Source: a virus. Taken from it: a stretch of DNA of 61,231 nucleotides. The stretch is taken from the IMG/VR virus record IMGVR_UViG_3300042516_004065, positions 1 through 61,231 of that record, one strand, 5' to 3'. The notes below the pieces were generated by a model that searched no databases, was not told the DNA's origin, and saw only the letters and a list, made by a program, of their open reading frames with translations. Each line of letters opens with the position of its first letter. The first letter of the stretch is position 1. The position numbers were made by a program, and so were the translations under genes. This document shows positions 8,095 to 14,995 of the stretch, in pieces.

Positions 8095-8553
8095 ATGGCT
8101 AAAGGAAAAATGGATCCCAAAACAACCTGTTACTGCCATCTTGTGCAGTTGCTTAGGGATACGTCACATCTTCTCAATCAAACTTACATTGTCCATTGGA
8201 ATCTGATGGGTAGTAAGTTTTACTCTATTCATAAATTAACTCAAGAAATTTATGAAGAACTTCAAGATGGTCTTGATGTTATTGCAGAGCACTTGCGTTC
8301 TTTAGATATTAGCACTCCAATGAGTGTGGATGATCTTAACAACTCGATGTTGCCTCCAATTCCCGATAGTTGTTTTGATCAAGACGGAATGATTCGTGCT
8401 TTAGCAATTAACCATAACACCTTAGCTGAATCTTTTAATATGCTTGCAGAAGAAGCAGAAATTATGAAAGATCAGTTAACATTAGATTTAGCAGTAGAAC
8501 GTGGGCGTGCTCACAAAAAGTTCCAATGGCTGCTGAAATCTAATTTAGGTTAA
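8095..8553 (+). CDS. Dps-like ferritin (DNA-protecting iron-storage protein)
   Basis: 152 residues from ATG 8095. Four-helix ferritin-like pattern with the Dps signature HWNLMGSKFYSIHKLTQEIY and DGLDVIAEHL. Of the five usual ferroxidase ligands, both His, the Asp and the Glu are in register, but the Asp four residues after the second His is Gln. Dps proteins form dodecamers that oxidise Fe(II) with peroxide and protect DNA. In a phage it could protect phage DNA or buffer iron and peroxide stress in a photosynthetic host. The substituted ligand may alter catalysis. Length is typical of Dps. Confidence 0.8.
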   Translation: MAKGKMDPKTTCYCHLVQLLRDTSHLLNQTYIVHWNLMGSKFYSIHKLTQEIYEELQDGLDVIAEHLRSLDISTPMSVDDLNNSMLPPIPDSCFDQDGMIRALAINHNTLAESFNMLAEEAEIMKDQLTLDLAVERGRAHKKFQWLLKSNLG

Positions 8554-8554
8554 A

Positions 8555-8698
8555 GTGGCTACGCTCCTTTTAATTTTTACTAGTGTTTACAGCTTAACTT
8601 ACGTTCTGAGTTCATTTTTTTTAGATCGTGAACACAAAAGAGTTCTTAAAAAACTACGTCTCTACTCGGCTACCTCAGTCAGAAGAGGGAACATTTGA
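8555..8698 (+). CDS. Possible short membrane peptide
   Basis: 47 codons from GTG 8555, one base after the Dps stop. The first 22 residues are a clear hydrophobic span (LLLIFTSVYSLTYVLSSFF), then a basic tail. It overlaps the next small ORF in another frame. Only the hydrophobicity and position support it; the tail beyond residue 25 may be an artefact of overlap. Confidence 0.35.
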   Translation: MATLLLIFTSVYSLTYVLSSFFLDREHKRVLKKLRLYSATSVRRGNI

Positions 8699-8774
8699 AG
8701 GTGCTCCTGACATTCCTCACTTTACTGTTGACCAGCGGTACATTCCCCCTGGCACCAAATCTGCAATGGCCTAG
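8628..8774 (+). CDS. Small hypothetical protein
   Basis: 48 codons from GTG 8628 to TAG 8772-8774. Pattern MNTKEFLKNYVSTRLPQSEE then a Pro-rich C-terminus (YIPPGTKSAMA). The amino-acid composition is protein-like and the N-terminus looks like a designed start. No Shine-Dalgarno. It overlaps the membrane-peptide candidate by 71 nt; of the two this is the more convincing. Confidence 0.45.
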   Translation: MNTKEFLKNYVSTRLPQSEEGTFEGAPDIPHFTVDQRYIPPGTKSAMA

Positions 8775-8827
8775 TAGCCAAAAATTGCAGAGCTGTTAGG
8801 ATGTAGTGACGGATTGGTAAATTTTTA

Positions 8828-9049
8828 ATGGATGCCAATGCCCTGGATCTGCCCATTGATAGCGAATTTGCTATCCATGCAGCAGCTCTGGCAATCAAGG
8901 ATCTTGACCGTGATGAGCTAGAGGAAGCTTTTGTTGACATGCTCCACATGAAAATGATGGACCGTCAAATGTTCCTCAGCATTCTTAAAGAACACGGTAT
9001 TGATGCCGACATCTCCTTCCAGTTTCAAACGCAAAACCAAATTAACTGA
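8828..9049 (+). CDS. nblA: NblA-like phycobilisome-degradation protein (tentative)
   Basis: 73 residues. The core from LPIDSEFAIH through DRDELEEAFVDMLHMKMMD to LSILKEHGI aligns by eye, without gaps until the end, with the NblA pattern (L.xE.xF.I, then D/E-rich helix with xDFLVxLYxQM, then xxLLKxxxG). NblA is a short two-helix adaptor that delivers phycobilisomes to Clp protease; several freshwater cyanophages carry it. If correct, it would dismantle host antennae during infection. Family similarity is inferred from pattern only; a generic short helical virion protein is the alternative. Confidence 0.55.
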   Translation: MDANALDLPIDSEFAIHAAALAIKDLDRDELEEAFVDMLHMKMMDRQMFLSILKEHGIDADISFQFQTQNQIN

Positions 9050-9051
9050 TA

Positions 9052-9438
9052 ATGGCTACCCGCACTTTTCAAGGAACGCAAGACACCTTTACCGCTAGCG
9101 GTGCTGAGCTGGTTTATAAAGGCGATGCTCTGCCTGGTTCCACTGGTGATCTAAGCCAGCGTGCTTTCCTGGTTAACCCAGGCTCTACAGGTGACATCAT
9201 CGTCAAGATTGATCGCAGTGTTGGTATTGAAACCATTGAGATCTTTCAAGATGATGACTACACAGCAGGTTCAGCACCTACCGGCTATCAGAAGTTTTTC
9301 AACATTGCTAAAGCAGGTAAAGGCAAGGGTGCAGTAGCTGTTACCGTAACGAACGCTGCTAAGAACTATATTGTTCTGATGACAACTCCAGACGATTACA
9401 GCGAAATCAGCTATAACGGTTCTGTTGTTGTTCCCTGA
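9052..9438 (+). CDS. Putative virion protein
   Basis: 128 residues, beta-rich, two nt after the preceding gene. Contains repeated small motifs (PGSTGDLS and PGSTGDIIVKI) and ends VVVP. No enzyme motif. Composition and place among tail-like genes suggest a head-fibre or decoration-like structural protein, but this is inference. Confidence 0.6.
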   Translation: MATRTFQGTQDTFTASGAELVYKGDALPGSTGDLSQRAFLVNPGSTGDIIVKIDRSVGIETIEIFQDDDYTAGSAPTGYQKFFNIAKAGKGKGAVAVTVTNAAKNYIVLMTTPDDYSEISYNGSVVVP

Positions 9439-9463
9439 GCCCCGGTAAGGGGCCAGTGGTCCC

Positions 9464-10339
9464 TTGTCCTTTTATACTGACTACGCGTTTGAACTGGTGC
9501 GGCGGTACACACCCTGTCGCATCCATGTTGGTTTTGAAGAATATACATCGTATAAAGCAACCAAGGAAGATGGCCCTTGGTTGATTGGCTATGGCAGCAA
9601 AAAAATTGGCCGCCAGACAGTAACACCATTTACAAAAGTTACTCGGCGTGAAATTGATGAACAACTCAGAGAAGATCTAGAAATTTTTTCTGAGTATGTT
9701 TCTGACGTGGTTTACATGCCACTCAATGAAAAGAAGCGTGGTGCTGTACTAAGTTATGCGGAAAGCGTAGGACTTAGTTATTTCAAACAATGTAAACTGC
9801 TTGAATTAATCAATGGCAATGCAAGTAAACAAGAGATCATTAAAGAGTGGTCTCCTTTTATGCGCAAAAACTATCAATCAGATCCCGTACTGAGAGATAG
9901 AAGAAGATCTGAATTAGATCTTTATCTGCAAAGCGATATACAAGTTCCATTGTTAGTGGAACATAACTGTATTACTGAACAGTGTTTGTTAAATATTGCT
10001 GAAAACTACAAAGGAACCATTGAACAAGTCAGGGCTATTGAGTATTTAGAATCAGAACTCCTGCGGTTAAACCCTGGTGGTGAAATTGTTTCTGAATTTT
10101 TCAGATTGTGGAATCAGAAACCGTTGGCAACGGGTTCTCAATCTTCTTTTCTTGAAGCTGATCTAAAAGATCTAGAGTCTCTAAGATACGCAAGCAGTCT
10201 AATTCCTGAGGAGAAAGAGAAATATTTACAGGAGCTGGATGAGTTTGCTCGGGTACTAATGATTGAGGAGGTTGAGGCTCTGACTGGGTTTCTTGAGGAA
10301 ACGTTTGAAGCAGACGATCCAGATACCACCGAGCTTTAA
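9464..10339 (+). CDS. Lysozyme-fold (GH24-like) protein, degenerate active site
   Basis: 291 residues from TTG 9464. The N-terminal 150 residues follow the GH24 layout: GFEEYTSYKATKEDGPWL, then IGYGSKK, then VTRREIDEQLREDL, LNEKKRGAVLSYAESVGLSY and a closing DPVLRDRRRSELDLYL. The canonical E-x8-D/C-x5-T triad is not maintained (Leu stands where Thr precedes GYG). The C-terminal 140 residues are acidic and helical with no known fold. It may be a tail-associated lysozyme-like or structural protein rather than an active lysin. Its 3' 239 bp overlap the oppositely oriented DUF3310 gene. Confidence 0.65.
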   Translation: MSFYTDYAFELVRRYTPCRIHVGFEEYTSYKATKEDGPWLIGYGSKKIGRQTVTPFTKVTRREIDEQLREDLEIFSEYVSDVVYMPLNEKKRGAVLSYAESVGLSYFKQCKLLELINGNASKQEIIKEWSPFMRKNYQSDPVLRDRRRSELDLYLQSDIQVPLLVEHNCITEQCLLNIAENYKGTIEQVRAIEYLESELLRLNPGGEIVSEFFRLWNQKPLATGSQSSFLEADLKDLESLRYASSLIPEEKEKYLQELDEFARVLMIEEVEALTGFLEETFEADDPDTTEL

Positions 10340-10508
10340 GAAGATCCTGTTTAGGATTCTGTTTATCTTCGTAGCGATAAATATATTTCTGAATGTTACC
10401 TTTGCAGTAACCACGGAATGCTTCTTCCGTCATGGAAGATTGAATAGCATCAATACATTCCACACCACCTTTGGTGTAATGACTGGGATGATCGACTGGA
10501 TCTGACAA
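10101..10508 (-). CDS. DUF3310 protein
   Basis: 135 residues from TTG 10508. N-terminal 65 residues match the DUF3310 pattern: DPVDHPSHYTKGGVECIDAI, then FRGYCKGNIQKYIYRYEDK and LLKARWYLDRLL. DUF3310 proteins are widespread in phages, often near nucleotide metabolism genes; the role is not established. The C-terminal half is Pro/Gln-rich and lies antisense to the end of the lysozyme-fold gene, so it may be free to vary. Confidence 0.85.
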   Translation of the reverse strand: MSDPVDHPSHYTKGGVECIDAIQSSMTEEAFRGYCKGNIQKYIYRYEDKQNPKQDLLKARWYLDRLLQTFPQETQSEPQPPQSLVPEQTHPAPVNISLSPQELDCLRILETLDLLDQLQEKKIENPLPTVSDSTI

Positions 10509-10539
10509 GGTTAACGTTTAGTGCTGGCAGAATAATAGA

Positions 10540-10836
10540 ATGGCATTTGAAAAGAGTCAATCCTATAAGGTTGACAGTCGCTATCAAGAAGCAAAAGAAA
10601 TACCTGATAACAATCAGGCTTTAAATTTTCTGCAGAATTACCTGGACGCAAGACGTTCTGCAAGTAAACTTCCTATTACATTAGAACGCCGCCAGGATGA
10701 CCGCTTTATTTTCCCTGCACAAGGTGGTACTGTTCCTATCGTTGCGCTCCCTTACGAGCCACGTGGTGCTGCCAGTCTCGGTAACACTGACAGCTCTATT
10801 GGTTTCCGTAATACCTTTCGCGCTACACCGTCTTAG
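10540..10836 (+). CDS. Hypothetical protein
   Basis: 98 residues, divergent from DUF3310 with 31 bp between starts. Sequence with SQSYKVDSRYQEAKEIPDN at the N-terminus and a Gly/Pro-rich C-terminus ending RNTFRATPS. No recognised domain. The short divergent interval must hold both promoters or rely on read-through. Confidence 0.6.
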   Translation: MAFEKSQSYKVDSRYQEAKEIPDNNQALNFLQNYLDARRSASKLPITLERRQDDRFIFPAQGGTVPIVALPYEPRGAASLGNTDSSIGFRNTFRATPS

Positions 10837-10837
10837 T

Positions 10838-11464
10838 TCACAGTACAACCTTCCCAAGCGTTGAGAAAGCTTCTTCAAATTTATCAAGACGATTAAAACC
10901 ACCTTCTTTTGGTGGAAGAAATACAAAGAATCCCCACTTAGGAAAGTTTTCAATCTGATAAAAGGTCTTGCCGTGGAGTAATTTGGGACGCCTGGAAGGA
11001 ATGCAGATTGGATAATCCCAAATCTGTGGCGCTGTTCGCATCACCTCTGGAGTCACCGTAAAGAACAAAGCAGCATTAACGTAACCCAGCTTCCAGTCCT
11101 TCTCTAAACGACGAAACCAAGCCGTTGAAGGGCTCTGTGCACCAAAGCCGCCACGTAGAGACCAGCGCCAGCTGCCCCTGTGCTTGTTAAACGAGCACCG
11201 ACCGTAGGTAGGTGGGAAACAATAAACGTTTCCGCGCCATGGATCTGTCCTGTTTAATGCATCATCTTTTTTTGTAAAGATGGTATCTGCTTTTAAGAAC
11301 TCATTATTAGCATGTTCTGTTGATCCAGGATCAAGATCAACTGTTCCTAACGTGTGATAGATCAGAGGAAGATATTCTGGTGGTGTACACCAATCATCTT
11401 CTAATCTGTAAATGCGATAGAGCTTTTCAAAATGGCTATTTGTTGTAGCTCTTTGCCTATGCAT
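10838..11464 (-). CDS. Dam-like DNA adenine methyltransferase, altered catalytic motif
   Basis: 208 residues from ATG 11464, whose first 8 bases (ATGCATAG) overlap the upstream stop. Phage Dam-type features: DDWCTPPEYLPLIY, VDLDPGSTEHANN and WRGNVYCFPP. In active enzymes the last motif reads NPPYG; here it is CFPPTYG, so the catalytic Asn is replaced by Phe and a residue is inserted before Tyr. It may be inactive, a binding-only protein, or use a shifted geometry. Phage Dam proteins protect DNA from host restriction. Its 3' end lies 1 nt from the end of the convergent plus-strand gene. Confidence 0.7.
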   Translation of the reverse strand: MHRQRATTNSHFEKLYRIYRLEDDWCTPPEYLPLIYHTLGTVDLDPGSTEHANNEFLKADTIFTKKDDALNRTDPWRGNVYCFPPTYGRCSFNKHRGSWRWSLRGGFGAQSPSTAWFRRLEKDWKLGYVNAALFFTVTPEVMRTAPQIWDYPICIPSRRPKLLHGKTFYQIENFPKWGFFVFLPPKEGGFNRLDKFEEAFSTLGKVVL

Positions 11465-11804
11465 CTTCTGGCAGCTCTGCAAACGGCAATGGTTGATCGC
11501 GTTTGTAACAGATCAGTGACATTTGTTTTGCATCTTGAAGAATGAAGACACCTTCTTTTGCTGGATCAACAGCTTCTGCACGGGCAATAGCTTTTTGCAT
11601 GATTTCAGCAGGACCTTCCATTTCTCTGGAGCGAAAATCAGACTGAGCCTGAATCAATGCTGGAACTGTCAGATAGAACATTGAGTCCTCTGGGTTTTTT
11701 GTGCCAGGCACATACACCATGGCGCCGGGACCTTCATTAGCGTAAAACTTCTCATAGAAGTCACACATATCAGCACAGATCCTCTCGATCACAAGTTGTG
11801 CCAT
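11457..11804 (-). CDS. Hypothetical protein
   Basis: 115 residues from ATG 11804, chosen because GGGGAGAAGAAG lies just upstream (a good Shine-Dalgarno) and longer starts would overlap the upstream gene deeply. MAQLVIERICADMCDFYEKF then a mixed alpha/beta body ending LPEDA. No domain recognised. Overlaps the Dam-like start by 8 nt and the upstream gene by 35 nt, so this is a tight operon. Confidence 0.65.
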   Translation of the reverse strand: MAQLVIERICADMCDFYEKFYANEGPGAMVYVPGTKNPEDSMFYLTVPALIQAQSDFRSREMEGPAEIMQKAIARAEAVDPAKEGVFILQDAKQMSLICYKRDQPLPFAELPEDA

Positions 11805-12342
11805 CTTCTTCTCCCCACCAGTTTTGGCTGTTGAGAGGAGACCGTTGATTAACCTTTGCCGCCTGTCGCTCATCTTTAATAAATTGTCCGAGTCCGGTTT
11901 GTTGTAGGGTTTTGCAGATTTTAGGCAATGGTTCATAGATGACAACCATCTTTCCCATGTTGCCTAGTTTCTTAATGAGTTTGCCATTCTCGTCTTTGAG
12001 TTTAGCTAACTCCTGCTGGCGTATAAGATATTCAGCTACACAACGATATCGCCGTTTTGTTGCCAAGTCAATGTCGGGAAACTTTTCACAGATTGTTGCC
12101 GGTTTCATATCACTGAATGTAATCCTGATTTGATCAGCCAGTGATAAGCCGTGAATTAGATCAGTCGTATTTACCTCATAGCTCTTAACCAGTTCCAAAT
12201 ATCGTTTAAGATCTGCTGTTTCAAAACTTCCTTCTGGCGGCATAAAAGGTGTTACCTGTTCCGCTAAAGAAGGTTTCAAGATTTCTTTATAGTTGTCTGT
12301 AGTTACAAGATCAATATCAAGGTCGGCAAAGCGATAGCTCAT
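11770..12342 (-). CDS. Hypothetical protein, possible regulator
   Basis: 190 residues. Starts MSYRFADLDIDLVTTDNYKE. The middle has a helical segment ATICEKFPDIDLATKRRYRC that resembles a helix-turn-helix, then a short coiled coil (AKLKDENGKLIKKLGNM). The last 35 residues overlap the next gene and are low in structure. Possibly DNA-binding; I cannot assign a family. Confidence 0.6.
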   Translation of the reverse strand: MSYRFADLDIDLVTTDNYKEILKPSLAEQVTPFMPPEGSFETADLKRYLELVKSYEVNTTDLIHGLSLADQIRITFSDMKPATICEKFPDIDLATKRRYRCVAEYLIRQQELAKLKDENGKLIKKLGNMGKMVVIYEPLPKICKTLQQTGLGQFIKDERQAAKVNQRSPLNSQNWWGEEDGTTCDREDLC

Positions 12343-12366
12343 TTATAAAGGTTGTTTTGCTACAGC

Positions 12367-12582
12367 TTAACAACTTTTTGCCTGCCTGCAATAACGCTGC
12401 TTCTCCTCCCACTGTCGTTGATGTTCCATCATCAGAACTAACTCATAGTAATCTCGTTTAGGTTCCACGTGCTTTAGGTCTCCTGGCTTGGGCCTACCAC
12501 CAAAGTTAGAAGCTTCCCATAAAGAGTTTGCAAAGTTTTTCTGTTGGGTTGACATTAGTGATAACATCGTCTTAGTGGACAT
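12367..12582 (-). CDS. Hypothetical protein
   Basis: 71 residues from ATG 12582. The longer ORF to 12705 would overlap the divergent small membrane gene, so the internal start is preferred. C-terminus is rich in charged residues and ends with MMEHQRQWEEKQRYCRQAK. No domain recognised. Confidence 0.5.
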   Translation of the reverse strand: MSTKTMLSLMSTQQKNFANSLWEASNFGGRPKPGDLKHVEPKRDYYELVLMMEHQRQWEEKQRYCRQAKSC

Positions 12583-12627
12583 TGCCTTGAGCAACTCTTT
12601 AAAATCCTCAGTAAAAGGACTGTACCT

Positions 12628-12756
12628 ATGAAACGACCCATTACCTACGCTGAGCTGATCTTGATCTTTGCCCTGGTCATTGCAGGTTTTCAGCTGGTGC
12701 CCCATGCTTACAGGTTTATTGCCGATAGAGTAAGTATAGAAGTCAAGCTGAAGTAA
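12628..12756 (+). CDS. Small single-pass membrane protein
   Basis: 42 residues, below usual gene-calling limits. After KRPIT comes a hydrophobic span of about 18 residues (YAELILIFALVIAGFQLV), followed by a short basic tail. AAAAGGAC lies upstream as a weak ribosome site. It is divergent from the minus gene at 12582 and 9 nt before the next plus gene. A holin-like or accessory membrane role is possible. Confidence 0.55.
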   Translation: MKRPITYAELILIFALVIAGFQLVPHAYRFIADRVSIEVKLK

Positions 12757-12765
12757 AAGTTTGCA

Positions 12766-13212
12766 ATGGGCTCACGTGCTCCTACAACCACAACGACTAT
12801 TAAAAATCCAGATCCAGTCATAGTCCGGGAGTGGGCGTCTCCTGAATACTTGACAAAACTAGGAGATATAGCTGGGTACTACGGTCAAAGAGCTTTACAA
12901 GAAAGAAGCACATATCAAGATATGGTTAATCGAACAATGGCATCTTATGGACGTACACCAACGTATAGCCCGATGGTAACAAATGCTGGCAGGACTATTC
13001 AACCGGGTAAAGTTGAAGAGCCCTACGATTTATCTGGTTTGGTTCAAGCTGCAAAAACAAGCGGAATGTTTAAAACTTCCGAAGAGAAAGAAGAAAATAA
13101 AAACGAGGATAGTAGAGAAGTTTATAATGAAGCTATTAAGAGATCAGAGCCAAGATATATTAGCAATAAATTTAATAGTCCTACATACTACGATAGAACA
13201 GGAGATAATTAA
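12766..13212 (+). CDS. Hypothetical, possibly virion-associated protein
   Basis: 148 residues. Thr-rich N-terminus (TTTTTIKNPDPVIV), a helical middle and a hydrophilic, Glu/Lys-rich tail. No domain recognised. It is convergent with the Phd-like antitoxin gene, overlapping by 4 nt. Confidence 0.6.
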   Translation: MGSRAPTTTTTIKNPDPVIVREWASPEYLTKLGDIAGYYGQRALQERSTYQDMVNRTMASYGRTPTYSPMVTNAGRTIQPGKVEEPYDLSGLVQAAKTSGMFKTSEEKEENKNEDSREVYNEAIKRSEPRYISNKFNSPTYYDRTGDN

Positions 13213-13412
13213 AAAGTTTCTTCTATAGAATCTTTAGTTTCTTCTACCCAATCTTTATAAGTATCTAGAAGTAGTTCATATTCAGCATAAGGAATCATCA
13301 TGACAGCTTTGTTGTCACCATAGGTAATTTTATAGTGACGACCATTTTCAATAATGTCATCCATGAAAACATCAAAGTTATTCTCAAATTCTTTGAGGGT
13401 AACTGTCTTCAT
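13209..13412 (-). CDS. Phd/YefM-type antitoxin-like protein
   Basis: 67 residues. MKTVTLKEFENNFDVFMDDI, then YKITYGDNKAVMMIPYAEYE fits the Phd/YefM fold (dimeric DNA-binding N-terminus, acidic C-terminal helix that wraps a toxin). No toxin ORF is adjacent: the neighbours are a plus-strand hypothetical and a large minus-strand structural-like protein. A lone antitoxin in a phage can neutralise a host toxin used in abortive infection, or act as a small repressor. Confidence 0.75.
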   Translation of the reverse strand: MKTVTLKEFENNFDVFMDDIIENGRHYKITYGDNKAVMMIPYAEYELLLDTYKDWVEETKDSIEETF

Positions 13413-13457
13413 GATACCTAGGTAACTGTATTTAGATTAGCAGATTCCTCAGGACAA

Positions 13458-14135
13458 TCAACTTGTAACCGATCCAAAGTCCAAAGTTGCTTGCACAGGT
13501 TGTGTTACAGTACCAAAATCTAATGATTCTTCAACAAATTCTGCAACAAATCTCCAATCTGAAATAAAAGCTTCTAGAGAAATAGAGTAAGTTGTTTCTA
13601 GATAACGAATATCATTGGTAATTAGAAAGATATACGTTCCTTTAGAAAGTTGTACTGGTGGATAGTCTGACCATACATTTGGATTTTCTTGGTCACCATT
13701 TTCTACTGATGCTTCTTCAACAACATAACCCTGATCATTAATAGGCAATTCACGACGATGATTGCCATCTTCTACTTTATAAAAAGATATCAGAGTATTA
13801 CGATTAGTCTGCTGTGTAGTAGCAAACTGACTATAGTTTTGAGTAACTTTAATAGATCGTGATGTAATTAAGTTGAAAGAATAAAATGTACTTTGTTGCC
13901 GACTTAATCCACCGTGAGAATTAGAAATGTTTATCGTGCGATATATAGCCGTGAGATTCCCCAAATTAACAGGGTTATTAATAGAATCTCCCAAGCGTGG
14001 AGGCAATGGATCACTGCCGTAGTACGATGTAGGACCATAAGCAGTAGGACCTGTGCCTCCAGTTGGATAGGATTCGACTGTTCCTAAGTTAACAAAACCC
14101 AGGTTAACTGGCAGCGTTGCTAGAAATCTTGACAT
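13458..14135 (-). CDS. Hypothetical beta-rich protein, possibly virion-associated
   Basis: 225 residues. N-terminal Gly/Pro/Thr-rich segment with repeated NLG motifs (VNLGFVNLGTV, later VNLGNL), then a beta-rich domain of about 130 residues that resembles a bacterial pre-peptidase C-terminal-like sandwich (YSFNLITSRSIKVTQNYS, then TYIFLITNDI). C-terminal tail repeats LDFGTVT and LDFGSVT. The tandem FG tail suggests a surface or adhesin protein. Its start overlaps the upstream gene's end. Confidence 0.6.
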   Translation of the reverse strand: MSRFLATLPVNLGFVNLGTVESYPTGGTGPTAYGPTSYYGSDPLPPRLGDSINNPVNLGNLTAIYRTINISNSHGGLSRQQSTFYSFNLITSRSIKVTQNYSQFATTQQTNRNTLISFYKVEDGNHRRELPINDQGYVVEEASVENGDQENPNVWSDYPPVQLSKGTYIFLITNDIRYLETTYSISLEAFISDWRFVAEFVEESLDFGTVTQPVQATLDFGSVTS

Positions 14136-14445
14136 CAGACATGTTTAAGCCTGTGTATAAACCGTTGGTACGGCCACTGGCTTGATACAATTCTTCAATG
14201 ATTCTAGCGCGTTCTGGATACATCCCTTCCATCTCCACTGTTTCAATCAGTTCATAGCTTAGGGATTTCTCCAGACAACGCAACTCCAACTCAGCTTCCT
14301 CCTTGGTTTCAAACCAAGCAGTGACATGTGCTTCTCCACCAATGGTGATGAAGCCTGCGTACTGCTTTTCTTCTTGGTGGAAATTACTCGGGAGTACTTG
14401 ACTCCGCTTCTGCATTGGTTTTTGCTCGGTCAAAGATGTTGCCAT
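14104..14445 (-). CDS. Hypothetical protein
   Basis: 113 residues. Contains YAGFITIGGEAHVTAWFETK and a helix of acidic residues. Its start lies inside the 3' end of the HNH gene (62-nt overlap) and its end overlaps the next gene by 32 nt. No domain recognised. Confidence 0.6.
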   Translation of the reverse strand: MATSLTEQKPMQKRSQVLPSNFHQEEKQYAGFITIGGEAHVTAWFETKEEAELELRCLEKSLSYELIETVEMEGMYPERARIIEELYQASGRTNGLYTGLNMSDVKISSNAAS

Positions 14446-14995
14446 AGCTCAGATTTATGGTTGTGATTTCAGTTGGTTCAGGTACTGATGCTAACTCCTT
14501 TATACGCAGATGTAAGGGGTTACAGCACAGAACATCACAACCTTCTTGGTGGAACACACGATATTTCCCTGTGTAGCCACGGGATAACCAGAATGCAACC
14601 CTGGAGGCAGACTGTGTTTTAGCGGAATGGAAAGGGCTTGGCATGTATGCAACGGTCTCTTGGTTGTTACGGCGCGTTGCTCCCATCCACGGCCAGCACT
14701 CATCTGGTCCTTTGATGTCTACCTTTAACCAAAAGTTACGAACAGTCCAGTAGGTATCCAGTTCAAAGTTACAAACATCAACAGTGCAGCGCCCCCTCTG
14801 GATCTCTGCTAAGCAATCTCGGCATTCTCCCATGAGTCCAAAGTTGTTCCAATGGGTGGGCTCTCCGTTGCGGTGCCATAGGCAGTACTTGTTAGCGGTC
14901 TCCTGATGGATCTTCTTGACCTGGTTTTCAAACTTGTTATCTGGCTTCAGGATTGAATCCAGGTTTTGACTAAGGATGCCATCAAGGTCAGCCAT
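14384..14995 (-). CDS. HNH-family endonuclease, degenerate core
   Basis: 203 residues from ATG 14995. The N-terminal half has a CxxH...CxxC-like zinc pattern (YCLWHRNGEPTHW, GECRDCL). The C-terminal half follows the HNH homing layout DECWPWMGATRR, then ASRVAFWLSRGYTGKYRVFH, then CCNPLHLRI. The expected VxHxCxN..CxNPxHL is present as VFHQEGCDVLCCNPLHL. ATGGCTGA shared with the upstream HNH gene gives an 8-nt overlap, so the two are translated together. Confidence 0.72.
   Translation of the reverse strand: MADLDGILSQNLDSILKPDNKFENQVKKIHQETANKYCLWHRNGEPTHWNNFGLMGECRDCLAEIQRGRCTVDVCNFELDTYWTVRNFWLKVDIKGPDECWPWMGATRRNNQETVAYMPSPFHSAKTQSASRVAFWLSRGYTGKYRVFHQEGCDVLCCNPLHLRIKELASVPEPTEITTINLSYGNIFDRAKTNAEAESSTPE

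Noticed and set aside
9437-9453. GCCCC-GGTAA-GGGGC hairpin after the 9052-9438 gene
   Set aside because: No U tract in either direction; it might be a weak structure but cannot be called a terminator.
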